The notes below the pieces were generated by a model, which was not told the DNA's origin, made no database searches, and was given only the letters and a program-made list of their open reading frames with translations. This document shows, piece by piece, positions 26,755 to 40,900 of a stretch of DNA of 64,000 nucleotides (within the stretch, counting starts at the first letter, position 1; each line of letters opens with the position of its first letter). A program made the translations under genes and the position numbers. The stretch comes from Nautilus pompilius (lineage: Eukaryota > Mollusca > Cephalopoda > Nautilida > Nautilidae), in the NCBI GenBank assembly GCA_018389105.1, contig JACATO010001658.1:186001-250000 (forward strand). The letters run 5' to 3'.

Positions 26755-29700
26755 TTGAACATTGACTAGTATTGGTAAGGAAAAAGATGGATGTTTTTCT
26801 AATATTTTTGTTAATATCCTGTTTTGAGCAAAGTTCTGTATCTGCACTGAAAACTTTGCATGCTTGTAAGTTATGAGCTGATTCTTTTTATGAAACTGAG
26901 TTCCCATTGCTGTTAGCTATACACATGCTGAGAAATTACTGTATTTTTGCCATTTCGTTCTCTAGGTACAATGTTTAAAGTACAATAGCTCAGCATGAAA
27001 GCTTTTCACAGATATTACAGCAGAATTATTTTGCTGCTCTCTGTAATATGAAGGAGCAAGGTGTTAAGTGTACATGGTCAATTAATGTGATTACTGCAAC
27101 CCTAGGGAGATGTTTTGATACTCTGATTTTTGTATTATAGGAATATAAAAATATTAGCTCAATTTCTATTTTGTGTACTTACCATATTTGTAGAAACTTG
27201 CCATTTTTAAAAGAACAAAGCACTATAAATGCAATCTCCTGCTCAAGCAGGTGAAAGACTGGCAAAAGGCTACCAGAAATGTGAGATGTTTGCCATGATA
27301 AATTGTGTGCTAGATAGTGGAATATGGAGAAGCAGAACATCAAAATAAAAAAAATATTGACCTAAAATATTTTTATAATGTCTGAAAATATCAAGTAACA
27401 GTTTTTCAGTAAATTCATATTGTTTTTACATACTTCATATTCTAAGTGTATTTTAAATAAATACTTCTAAAGGAAAAGTTTAATTCACATTAGTATGTTT
27501 AATAATTTGTTGTTGTTATTTTGTTAATGTTGATGTATTTTCAAAATTCTTCTGTAATTTCAGTGAAGCTTCAGGATTGTGGAGCTACGTTAACTTCTTC
27601 TGAAGAGAAACAATGGCTGACTAGTCCTAGATATCCTGGTTTCTATCCTAACAGTGTTGTTTGTGACTGGATAATTACATCAGGAAACAAGAATGACATT
27701 GTCACCCTTCAGGTTGGTCATTGATTCTTACTAAAAAGGAATGAGAGAAACAAAAAAATATTTTTTTGTAAGAAAATATAGTGCTACTAAAGAAAATAAA
27801 TATGATATGGAATTAAAATATGTAAACGACTCCTCTTTTTAAATTCATTGATTTCATTGATGGTTATAAATGGATGAATGGTTATTGCTGGATGTATTCA
27901 GATTGGCTATTTTTTAAGAACTGATCAACCCTGCCTCTCAGTATATTTACCTGATCATTTCTTCTATGTATCTTTCCTTTGTTGCATGTATGGAACCAAA
28001 AACAGTGTTAGCAGACTTTTACCATGGAGTTGGAATGCGATAGCCAACTTCCTTTCCAAGAAGAGGACCAAAATGATTATCATTGTATACAGGAAAAAGA
28101 CACATACTGAGTGTTATCTGCATTTTGACTCCAATTACCACCAGGAAGCAAAGGACTAGTTAAATGGCTTTCAGTAAGAGCAGAAAGTACATGGTCATGG
28201 TACAGGTCTGAAAACTGGAAAATGTTTAATATTCAGTTTTTCAAAGAAATGTTTTCATGCACAGTTTATCAGAAAGACAGTCAAATCAACAACTACTATA
28301 ACAGACCAGCAAAAACGTTGTACAATTCCACACTGCATGAACTCTGGAATGTTTAGCCTGATTCTGTAAGGACTTAAAAAAAAATTTAAAAAAAAAATCA
28401 TTCAACGTTTTGATTATCCAAAAAGATACAGTTTACTCTATCACTTTGGCTGTGATAAGAGAAATACCTTGGTGAGACAAAGAGGCACACCAGAATAGGA
28501 GAGCGTGTATCAGCTAGAAAAGCCAGCATAACATACATGTTCATGTGATCATGCTGAATGGGTAGAGTGTTCTGTTGGTCTTGAGTGGCATGACTAATCA
28601 AAGAAAAGTGAGAGGCAGTCTGCAGGGCTTTGTAAACCTAATGCAGCAAGTGCACCTAGTGTTAAAGTTAGTCAGATGTGGCTATCCCTGTTAACTGATA
28701 GTAAAACATAAATATTCCCGAAAGTAATATCCAATTAGGCAGATGAATTAGTGAGACAGAAGGAAAAGGCTTTGTTGAAAATTGACAAAACCAAAAAACT
28801 AGACCACCAGTTCAGGCCACTTGTAAAATTGAAAAAAAAAGAAAGAAACAATATATAGAAATGCACACTTCAAAACATTTACTGTGAAGACAAATTATTG
28901 GATTTGAAAACATTTTTTCTCAGGGCTGAAACCTGATGATATGGTGACATCTGATACATATTTTCAAGTGTTTGTGCATTTGTGCATTGTTTGTTACTTT
29001 TTCACAGCCAGACTGTAGTATCTGGAGACCCAAAATTTTTGCTGGAGGTACTTCAGAATCTGGGCAAGGTTTTAAGTTATTGCCCATTGGCTTAAAGCCA
29101 TCCCCCCCAATCAATGCTTGGTACTCCAGCTAGTTGGAAAATAATTTCTGTCAATAAGGTGATATAGAAAATGTCCAAACTAGCCTTCTACTTTCTGTAA
29201 AAACATGTCACCAAGAACTTTATTTTTATCATGTCAACTGATTTGCACAAAGGCAGATTATGGTGACATTTGACTTTACTACATCTTCAGGGAAAGAAAA
29301 GCTTGGTATATATGTTTGTAGCCATACTGATATTGTTCATTGCAAGCATTCTGAAAACATTGAGGATGCATTTGGCACTTCCAAAATATCGAGTTTTTTT
29401 TTCCTATTTCAAATAAAGCTTTTTGTGTTTTTGTTTTCTGTTGGAAAAACATCCTATTGGCTGCAGCAGATCAGACAGAGAAGTTTCTGAGAGCACTATT
29501 TTTAAAGTCAGAAGATTACAACCACAGTGACAGTGGAATTCTTCAACATCATTGAAGATTTTCTACTTCTGAGTTCATTATTTTGGTTTTCTGGGGTTGA
29601 CTGCTATTGGTATGGCTAGGTTCCTCTGTCTGAGATCTTGCTATGCCAGGTTGAAAATAAAGTAGCAAACACAAATTTTGCTGTAGGTTTGTTTTAAAAT

Positions 29701-31879
29701 TGCTTTTTATTTCAAAACCTTAGGCGAATATCTGCATGATACAGCGTTATTTTGTTGTTGTTTTTTTTGCATACAGTTCACAGATTTTCGTTTGAGTCAA
29801 AATGACTGGTTGGAGGTCAGGGATGGAAACAGTTCTGGTTCAAAACTCCATAAACGCCTGGAAGGTAAAAACATGCCAGATGTCATCATTTCTGTGGGCC
29901 CCAGTTTTTTCCTTCGCTTTTTCACTGACTCTGCGTTCAGGGGAAAAGGTTTCAACATGACATATGTTTCTGGTGAGCCATTTACCTTGGAAGTTGACTT
30001 TAATGTATTTTTTTTTTCTTTTTTCTGCACTTGTAATGCGAGCCGTGTATAAAGTGGCTTTTAATGTTTAGACACATTTGTTGTAGAACCGACTATAGAT
30101 AAGCACATACAAGTTCACGAGGTTCAGTATGTGAAGTTCTAGATGTTACCAGTGAGGCTGCCTTGTGCTTTACTTCTCATGCTATTGATGATTTTGACAG
30201 CAGCAGCATCATCTCAGGTTCTCTGGCAACATTCCTCATCATGTAAATGTTTAAAATTAAAAAAAAAAGAAAAGAAAAGATTTTCTCCTTTCATCCATTA
30301 TATCATTGTTATTATCATCTTTTAAAATGACCTTACAGGACAGTATTTTTAAAGTTTTTTTTTTAAAAAAAAATTGCATTAACTTAACACATCTTATCTA
30401 AAATGTATCTTTTAGTTTACACATGTACACAAATAACATCCTCTTGATGTACACAATTATGTATCTGAGATTATAATGTTTTGTTTTTCATTTATGTTGT
30501 TGTTTTGTCAAATTTTAATCTTAAAGATGTATGTTTTAAGGCTGTCACATTGTGGTAACGAATATCCCAGCAACATTTGAATCACCCGGACGTGGAAGAG
30601 AGAACTATCCTAATAGAATCAATTGTTCTTGGCATGTACAAGATGAAAAGAAAAGGAACATGACTCTTGTTTTTGACTCCAAGTTTGACACGGAGGTTGA
30701 TGCTGACATTGTACAGGTAAGCATCTTTTCGTGCGTCTCATGGCAATTTGAAGGTAATTCCTTTTTTTTTTTTTATCTTTTGAAAATACTGGATATTTAG
30801 AATAGCTCTTTATGTACTAAAGATGCCAAGAGGAAACCTACTTATCTTGTATAGTACTTTGATGTATACATATGAAAAAAAAAAGAAGGGGATTTACCAT
30901 ATTTGCGATGACTTAAGACAAGCAAATGATACAAAATCTAAGTATTTTATCTACAGTGACAATGTTTCTTTAATATAAGGGTATTTAATAAAGTGGTGGC
31001 AAGTATGTACAGTATTAGTTGAGGGTTTTGCTCCCACTAATGAACTGTGCAGTTTGTTTTTCTTACATGGTTCTATTCCACCCATCTAGTAAGTAACTCC
31101 ATCAGTGTTCAGGTAACCAGTGGTAGGAAGCCATCATGGCTTATGCAAGAATAGAACTTCTGTCAGTCTGATTTCTAAAATGGTTTATAGGCCAATCTTG
31201 TCAGCAACTGAAATTATTTATAGTTTTCTTATTAAAATATATTTTAAATACATTTACTTTATAGTTATAACCTCTAGTATTTCTATCTGTAGACAACTGG
31301 AGCAGTGTGTAGTTTGAAAAATGGCCATTAGATCTCTCCTCAGGTTTAGCAAATCCAATATTTTAAAGTAAAACCTGAAAATATTCAAGTGAATCTGTGC
31401 AGATCTCTTTATTATAATATCTCAGTACCTTTCTTTTTCTGAATATGGAATCCTTGCTTACACAGCATATTTTGAGGTGCAGGACAAACAGAAGATCTAT
31501 TATAATTTTTTTGTAATATTTTTCAAAAGAATGTATTGTTCTGAAGAAAAAAAGAAAATTTTTTTTTAAACATTCTGCAATCTTGTTTGTTCTTTTTTAA
31601 AATAATACTTTCTTTTATTTTAGCCCATATGGTGTTATACCAAAGGAAGGTTCTAGTATATTTAGAATGGTATCCATAGAATTCACCAAATAACTACAAA
31701 ACATTTGTATGTGAACTTTATAATGAAGTTTTTTTTTTTGTTTTGCTCAATAATAAATTGGTGAAAATAAATAAAGGATAGAAAAACATTTTCACTGTAC
31801 TCTGGTTATGTGAGCACATCTTATCTATGTGAACTCAGGATTGTATATGCATTTTCAAGACTATCTAAACTGCATGGGA

Positions 31880-31914
<35 letters not shown>

Positions 31915-34900
31915 TACCATGTACATGTATTTTGTATATCATAAACTGAGAAATTGCATGCCTAGAAAATGCCTAATAATTTTAATTTGGCTCATGTTGT
32001 TTGTTTTCATTAATTCAACGTAAAGGTTAAAAAATTATCTGTTTATCAGGTGTAATTTGTTTTATCTTTTATCATCTATAAAAAATCTAGTATTTCTGAA
32101 TTCAGTATTGCCAGATTCACACCTAGGTATTCCTTTTTGAATTTTTAGTGATAAAACAGATTTATAGAAAACCAAATCTCACAGCAACATTAAAAGAAAA
32201 CAACTTCCTAAAACAGAATACTCTACATTTATTTTTGCTGTAAGATGACAAGTTTATTTCTTTAAACTGTAGTTAACCTTTGGTTTTTTTTTTATCCCCC
32301 CCACAAACTAGGTCTACAATTCTGAAGATGGAAAAGAAGAATCGTTGCTAGGAAGCTTCTCAGGAACAAAGGTTCCACCTCTTCTTACTTCATCCACTGG
32401 ACAGTTCAAGGTTACCTTTGTCAGTGATGAGTTGCTGAGAAAGACAGGCTGGAATGCATCAGTTTCTTTTGGTACAATTCATGAGATGGCTTTAAGGTTT
32501 ACATTCTTATTGTGTGTATGCATGTTAACACTTAGATTGTGTTGATGCATGTTGATTGTGCAATCATTACAACCATATTTTGATAATTAGTTGACAGTCT
32601 TTTTTTTTTCTTTTTAGAATTCAAACATTTTGTGTTTTTTTTCAGTATTTTTCATAGAAACATCCTTTATTTTAAAAAAAAGACAATAGCATTCCACAAA
32701 TAACATTGTGTTTTGTACTTGTTATGTTTTGTCTTGTTTTGATTATAAGGACTGTTTTTGATGCTTGATTATTTTAGTTTTTCAGGAAAGAATATTCATA
32801 AAAATAGCAACAAAGGAAAGAACTTGATATAATTATAAAACTGTTGGCATTTTCAGGTGGATGAAAATACTTGTTTATTTGTTTCCTGCAGGTCCATTTT
32901 TTAATGAAATCTTCATATTTCTTTATACAGTACAATAATAGTAGCTTATAATAGAACAAGTGTGTAATCCCCTGGACTTGATTGTGTATTCACTGTGTAT
33001 TGTACTTGATTAGCAAGTAACCTAGTGAGCAGGATACTATCATTTAGAGTTGAACACTGACAGGTGCCAGTTTATTGGTATGTTTTTTGCTACAACCCTC
33101 CCTCCTTGCTGTGCCAGTTTGCCCATTTATTAATGTAGCTTTTGGCTGGATGTTCTGGTTTTCTGACAAATTTGGCAAGGCACTGCCAAAGCACTTCTCT
33201 ATAAAGCCCAATGGTGCCCTGATTCATCTGCATATAGATAAAGGGCTTGCCTCAGTGACCACAACTATACTTTTGCACCGGACTTTATTTTAAAGAATAT
33301 ACTGGCATCTATTCTACTGCAGCAAACAATTCCATTAGGTTAATATAAAGTGCATTTAGTGTGTTTTCTACATTACTAAGCTAAAAGCCATCTCCCATAT
33401 TGTGGATAGGTTGGCAGGAAAAAGGGGGGGGGAATAGAAGGTAAAATGGCTGAGTTAGTTTGATGTTACCCTTGAGATGTCTGGCTGATAATAAAGACAG
33501 TTTAACACCTAGTTCAGATTTATTAATTTGATTTCTGGATTTTTGGATGGTACCCATAAGGATGAGATAACCTCAGAGTTAACTCGTTAATAGCTTTCCT
33601 CTTGTTTAGAAAGGGGCATGAAATTTTGTGTATGCAGGGAATTTTAATGTAAAAGAAAAATCTTGTTAAATGCTTTTTGTATTACTTTTTATATCAACTC
33701 TGGGAATGTATTTTTTTGTGTTTTTAAAAATCTCAAATCGTGATCTGGTGCAATAGTGCATATATACCCATAGCTGTTACATGCATACATACTATAGAGA
33801 AATTAACACATGAAACCACATAGTTAATTAAACATGAATTTTTTTAGATTCTAGTAGGAAGGGAATAAATATTGATCTGTATGTGAAAAATTTGTCTTGT
33901 GAAGAAATCAGACCATTTAAACTTGATTGGTAATAGTAAGAGAGGCTTTAGAAGTTGTAGCTTGGATATACATCTCTATGCCTACCTGCAAATGAGTCTT
34001 AAACCGATGACTCGTCCTTAATCATAATATAGTAATGTATAAAAGTAAACTTTCGTTTTGGTTTTATGCTGGAATGCAGAGATTCATTGCATCTGTAGTG
34101 ATCTAAAAGTTGGAATTTAAAACTTAAAGAACTAGGACTCATAGACTAATGAAAGTGTGATTAATTACCAATTTCTTATGGATATTCAAGTCTAATCAGA
34201 AGGGATCCCCCCTTTTTTTTTCCAGAAACCAAAATAGATTTTTCAAAAGGTATTTAAAGTGGCATGAAAACTTAAGAGAATGAAAAGCTTTAACAGCATA
34301 CAAGACACCTGTAACACAAATGCAGACACACACACACACACACACACCACATGTACACAAAAACTGTTATTACCCTATCATTTCAAAGAGATACTAGTCT
34401 GTAGTTTAGTCTGAAATATTACATAAAAATTTGCACTACCTATTCCAATTTTCTGTTAAGGATACTTGCAAGTTTTTTTTCCTGTAAAATGAGAATTAAA
34501 GGATTAAAAGGGAAACATGGCTGTCATCATAGCCAAACATAACATGCTGCAAACACCGTTTAATTATGCAGCTAACATCGTTGTTAATGTTTGTTTGGTG
34601 TGGCTAAAACTATTGCACATTTCATTGGTTAGTGCCCACCATTATCGCATTGCTGTGGTGATTTTTAGTTTGTAAAAGGATGATAATAATACAACTCTAG
34701 TAGTAGTAGTAGTAGTAGTAGTAGAGTAGTAGTAGAGTAGTAGTAGTAGTAGTAGTAGTAGTAAATAATAAAATACAGAAATAAAGTTCTTATACATGCT
34801 TTTATAGAAATCTTCTTACCGTTATTTGAAAAAAAAATATTAGTTAAATAAGAACATTGCTTGTGTTATTATTTCTGTATCTCAGACTCAGACTTGCACA

Positions 34901-37900
34901 TGTATTTCAATTAAGAGTGAATGTCATTTTAAAACATGACATAATCCACCAAAATAGAAAGAATTTAAATTTAAAAAAAAAAAAAAAAGGCTGATGTAGC
35001 TGTGATTTATTGATTGGTTTTAATGAAAAGTAGAACCCAAAACGTAATTTAGTTTTGGTCTGTAGCTTCTATTACTTTTCCATTTGTTTTAATTTAGTTG
35101 ATCTCTGTGGTTTTTACCATTCCTAGTTTTCATTGGTGTTAATGCTTGTTTTTATGAAAAAAAAAAAAGACATTCATTCTTATTAAACAGAAGAAAAGTC
35201 AGTTTAGGTTTATTTTTTAGTAATTTGATTTTCTTTAACCCTTTGAATACGTCCATATATTTACGGAGATATGGGTTTTCCACGGTCTGCAAAACTTTGG
35301 AAACGTTTTTTGGGTTTACTCCGGATCAATAGCAGTCTCCGTAAATATACGGGCATGCTTTCCAAAGGATTAATGGACAAGGGGTTACTTTGAGCAGGGT
35401 TAATTATAGTTTTTCAGTGTTTACTACTATGTGTACTATTTTTCTCAGGTTTTGACTGCGGTTTTCCCGGTTTGCCAGAACACACCAGCTTAGTACATAT
35501 CACTGGCACGACTGCAGGTGCAGTTGCTAAATACAAGTGCTGGACTGGATACAGAGCTGATAGATTGACATCAGTCTGCAGAAATAATGTCTGGGACCCA
35601 CTTCCTATTTGCACAAGTAAATACCCTGTTTCATATGGTTAGTTTATCTATTAAGTCTGAGAGAAACCGAATGGCTGTGAGCGGGTCAAAAGTCATCCAG
35701 CCAGTTTCTTGAGGCTGTGAGGTTGTGCAAAAGTGACCTCTGATGGAAAGTAGGTGTCGTTGCTACCTCACAGAAAGTTTGATGGAGTCTCAACTAAAGC
35801 AGCTTACAGAAAGGCAGTGTGAAGATCACAGGAGTACTCTAGCTATGGACGTGAATGGACTTTGCAGTAGAAAAGGTTTTAAATGTTTTTAAATAAAGCA
35901 ATGTGAAAATGGGTATTAGGCCAGTAGACATACTAAATGTACTATAAATAGTAAAATGTTAGTTAGACCTCTTGGAGGATGCACTTCAGGAAAGGAACCC
36001 ACATCATGTAAAGGAGATGGAGATATCTTGGGAAACATTTTAAAAGTGTGCTATTTTGGTTAGTGATGTGCATGATCTCAGCTTTGAAGAAAGATTAGAA
36101 GCTTTTGGTTGCCTTAGTCACATATGGGAATTCTTTAAAGTTCTTTTTTCATAAATTTAGATAGATTTATACAGGTAGCGCAGAATATATTATTAGGGGA
36201 GGTCATCAGATAAGATACACGGAAAATCTTTTGAAATTAGAAATTTTTTTTTTTTTTTAAGGAATTCTAAACCATTAGCAGAAAAAATAAGTACAAATAT
36301 TGATAATAATAAAAAAGGTAATGAAACTGACAGATTTTGGCCGAATGTGTTATGTATAAAAACTTGTTACCCTTGACTTTTTATATTCATGTCAGCATTT
36401 TATACACTTTAGATATCCAAGGGTATAAGGTGGCACAACATTTTTGATGATTTATATAAAGCATTTAAAAGTGAAATAATATGGATTAAAATTTAAAAAA
36501 AAAAAAAAATTCAAAGATCTTGGACTCGAGGTAAATAATTTTTTAAAACTAATTATACTTTACCATATGCTGCATAGTTTTGGGGAATTTTCTTTTACTG
36601 TAACCATAAGAATTTTGTTTGCTGGCCTTTTCTTTTCATTTTCCTCATATAAAGTGAACACCATGCTTTTTCTGGACTGCCAGTGGTTTTGAACACAATA
36701 TGATGATCGAATTCCTGGTGCCAAACTAGTGCTGATCACAGTTGAATGACCTCGACTTGGTGAAGTTTGTCTGGTGGCCATTTTTCTTTGCAGAAAGATC
36801 TGCATTTTGTTGTGCAACTAGGTTTATCTTGGAGAAGTCAAGAAACTTTTAAATGGATTTATAGTGGAAGACTTTTTTATTCACCGCTAGAGACTTTTCA
36901 GGTGATGGCAGTTCTTCAGATTATTTTCCAGGACTGGAATAAGTTGCACTTTCTTGATCTGGATTAAATCTTGTAAGACTTAATGATAGTAACAATGCCA
37001 TGTTTTGGAACCTATACCCTATTGGATGGTAATGTGACCTTTGTTGACCCTGGGTTAGAAAATTGGAAACTGACTTTTATTATATCATAGAATGACAAAA
37101 TATACTTATCAGACAAATTTTGTCAAATTATTGAAAAGTAAGTGACTGAGCAAGAGCAAAAATCGATCTGTATTTACCCTTGCTAAGATTTAGAAATGGA
37201 GAATGTATGTGCAATTCTCAATTGGAATATGTGATACACTCCACTTTTTACATGATGTAAAATGCTGCATATCTTCAGTATGTCTGTCTGTTCCAGAGTT
37301 TTTAAAGAGAGCATTTCTTATAGCTGTTACATTTCTGGCTCAAACAACTGTCTGCATCATATTTGTGTGTAATAGATTGCAGTGTTATCTTGGAAAGGAA
37401 ATCCAGTATTACTAATGGATTCCTTACCACCGTTAAAAACTACATTTCATCTTTTTTTCTTTATTATGTTACATGATTGTTGAATCATGCTTGCTTAATA
37501 ATACCAGAGCTAACTTTTCTTAAAATATTTACTTTTGCATTATAATAAAAATTGCAATAGACATTTTTAAAACATGGAGTTCATTAACTTTCATAACTGG
37601 AATTTGTATTTTTTTTATCATGGTTTCAGTGATAGTTTGTGAGATAACCTCTAATATTACCAATGGAAAAGTGTATTATGATACACCCAGCAGATATGGT
37701 TCAACTATCTATTATAACTGCTGCTATGGATTTCATCCTGTGGGTTTTACACGTGCAACTTGTTTGGAAACTGGAAATTGGTCTTCACCACCTCCCATTT
37801 GTAAAGGCAAGTTCATTAATAATTACTTAAACTCTAATCATATAGATTAAGATAATTTATGATTTTAAAACTTGAAATAATTTCAGAAATGTATTATTGC

Positions 37901-40900
37901 GAATGCTGTATTTCTTCTACAGATAGTTTTTTCTTGTCCCTTTTTTTGGTTGAAAGTTTTGTTAAACTTAGGCAACTGTAGTCTGTCCGTCTGTCAGTCG
38001 GGTACTGCTACTCTGTGGACCATTTGGACTTGTTTATAGCTGGTCATGGATTTTCTACAGATATTGACATTTCAGAAACACCTGGGACGGACTTATCAAG
38101 GATGCTGTTTTGATGCAACAACTGCATCAGTCACACACAGTGACAGTTATTATGGTGCTAATAAATTCTCTGGGATCCCAAGATTCTTGCTGATTAGTTT
38201 CATACAACTCTAGCAGATTATCATGGTGCTACTTAAGCCATTGAGAACTGCTAGTCATCCTATGGTTGTTGCTGAATGGTTGAACACAACTCTCACCCTA
38301 TTTGTACAAATGCAGGATATCCAATTGTTTGACACATTTCCACTTAATTTTGAACGCATAGTTGACCAGAGGACTTGTTTGCATTATTTACACACTAATT
38401 GTGTCAGATCTATTCAAGTTATTCCTACCACCATGTGCTCAAAACTAACTTTAGTCACTAAAAATAGGAAGAAATACCTAATTAACTCCAGCAATAGATA
38501 TTACCAATGGGCTGGGGTACCTGGTGCTGCATGGGAGAAAAATGGCTTTTATTAAAAAGGTTTTATATCAATTTGAAAAACAGAAATTCTATTTGCATAA
38601 ACACAATTATTGAATGAATATTGCATTGATGCTAATGATAGATTTCTTATCATTCTATAGGCTATACACTTACATTTAACTTTGTTCCATCAGAGCCCAG
38701 TTTATTTTTTATCTTGAAAAACAGAATCACAAGAAAACAGATTTTTTAAAATTGTATAATGGTTGTGTTTCAGCTGACTTGTTTAGGAATCTGAAAAAAA
38801 TACCTGACTAATATGGGGGGCTAGCTTATAAAGGTGATGAAAAACTGTAGCAAACTATTAAATGATTATTTATTCTTAGTTTTCAAAGTTATATGTGTAT
38901 GATATCAAAACCTGCTGTTGATGGCTTCCTAATGACATTCAATGCCAACTGTTGAAAAATTGAAATCTGTGGTTACTTCTGAGTTTAATAAGTACCGTGA
39001 AGCTGTAGTACCTCTGAATCTTGAAAGGTGGCTTTTGTTGGCCTTTGAGGTCAGGTTCTGGTACCCTTGGATCCTGCCTTCGGTCCTGAGGTACCTTCAT
39101 TATAATTTGAGGCTGCTAGGTTGCCTATTTTGAATGAATGCAGTGAACTAAGTGTAATCTATAAGGCTTTTGAAAAGCAGCCTTTGAGGCCAACGTGCAA
39201 TAGCTTAAATCCTTGCCCAGATCTTGAAGTACCTACACTCAAAAGTTGGAGCCTCCAGGTACCACTGTTCCCTCATGAAAGAGTAATAAACAGGTACACA
39301 AGCAATCGAAAATATATTGGCTATGTGTGTACACTCACACAGTCTTCTAACACTGATAATATACAAGGAATGATTTCTGAAATGTATTTTTAGAAATTGG
39401 TTTAAAAAATAAAGTTGAGGGTGGATATTGAATGGATTTTTCGCTTTCTATTTGTTCATGATGACATAGAATCATTCCATAATTTTAAAACTACAATCAG
39501 TGTAGGACGTGTTTAAAATCCGTGACATCATACATGCAAAATATTTGCCTGCAGAGGCGTTATAAGTGACATACAAGACAGAATTGTCAGACCATGTCAG
39601 CTGATGATTAGGTAGCTTTTAAATATTTTGGCAAGTTTATCCAATGTTTGATTTAAATACAGCAGAGGTGGCAGTCTTATCCTTCAAAAAAAAAGAGGAA
39701 ACATCATTTATTGGCTGCCTTTTCACATGTGAATTCACGCTCATTCTCACTGTCTCTCTCACTCACTCACCCACTTTTTAAACACACAGCTATTTTTTGG
39801 TTTGGAACAAACTATTGTTGTGATATTTTTAGATTTGTTTTTGCATCATGCCTTGGGTAACAAACGTGTGTGTGTGTATGTGTATGTGTGTGTGTGTGTG
39901 TGTGTGCATGTGTGTGTGTGTGTGTTTTTGTCTCATGTACCATTTAGTGTGTGCTGAAGGTCAGTAGGTTGCAGTATCTTATGCCCTGCCCATAAGCAGG
40001 CTAGAAAATGGCGCTGACTTTGGTGGGAGAAAGGTCGCTTGTAGAAAAGAGTGAAATAAACCTCCTAACCAGCCAGGCATGAGAAGCCTGCATGCAACAA
40101 ACTGGCAGCCAAACTGACTCCCTCCTGCCTTGCATTATAATTAAAAAAAATGGTTTCTTCGTTGCATGAAAATGAAAGCACAGATAAATAATAAGTGTTT
40201 ACAAATGTGTACTGTGGGAAAAGTAATATACTGGCAAATCATGATAGATTATAGGGTCTTTATATTTGGTATACATAAAGGATGAGTTTTGTTAAAAACC
40301 ATTTCATTTTGTATTTTTTTTAGAGAATTTGTGCCTTAGTTCTGTTCATGTTCTGAACAGCAATTCCACAGTGAAAGGTCCTGTGTTGGCGGGATATTCA
40401 GTTAATATCTTATGTGATCCTGGATACCAGCTAAGCAATTCAACTGGCAGGATTACATGCATGACTAGTGGAGTTTATCACATCAGTGCTTCATGTACAG
40501 GTTGTAATTTTAAAATTTTATTGTTATTAATATAGAATAAGCTATGCAAGGAGACTGTTGCCTGCTTCGCTGCAGCTAATTGTCTGAGGGAGACAACTGT
40601 TAAAATTTTTTAATAAAGGAATTTTTTTAAAAATGCTGCATTATTTCCCTTTTATTGGTTTTATATATATATATATAATGGTGGATCATTTCAATATGAG
40701 CTGCAGAAAACCCTATACATGGTCCCTCCCTCATAACACCAGCTGCATGGTACAAATGATGGCAGCTGGTTACTACAGGCCTGCATAATACAAATAGATG
40801 TTAACCTCTCACAGTAAATATTGAATCCTTAGCAACTGGATGGCCTGTAATTGTGTGTGTGTGTGTGTATGTGTGTGCTTGTTCACTTACGTTATCTTTG

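Larger units (their letters stand above)
24559..27563. other. Intron 7
   Basis: Holds a decayed pogo-type transposase (25096-26276) and a CA run at 26701-26751. The flanks show no gene. Confidence 0.6.
32472..35448. other. Intron 11
   Basis: Contains a TAG trinucleotide run and a small piggyBac-type MITE, listed separately, plus a CA run at 34326-34348. No gene seen. Confidence 0.6.
37807..40323. other. Intron 13, GC-AG type
   Basis: Begins GCAAGT instead of GTAAGT and ends with a normal TTTTTTTTAG acceptor. Contains a second copy of interspersed repeat family 2 (39185-39330) and GT microsatellites at 39866-39926. Confidence 0.85.
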
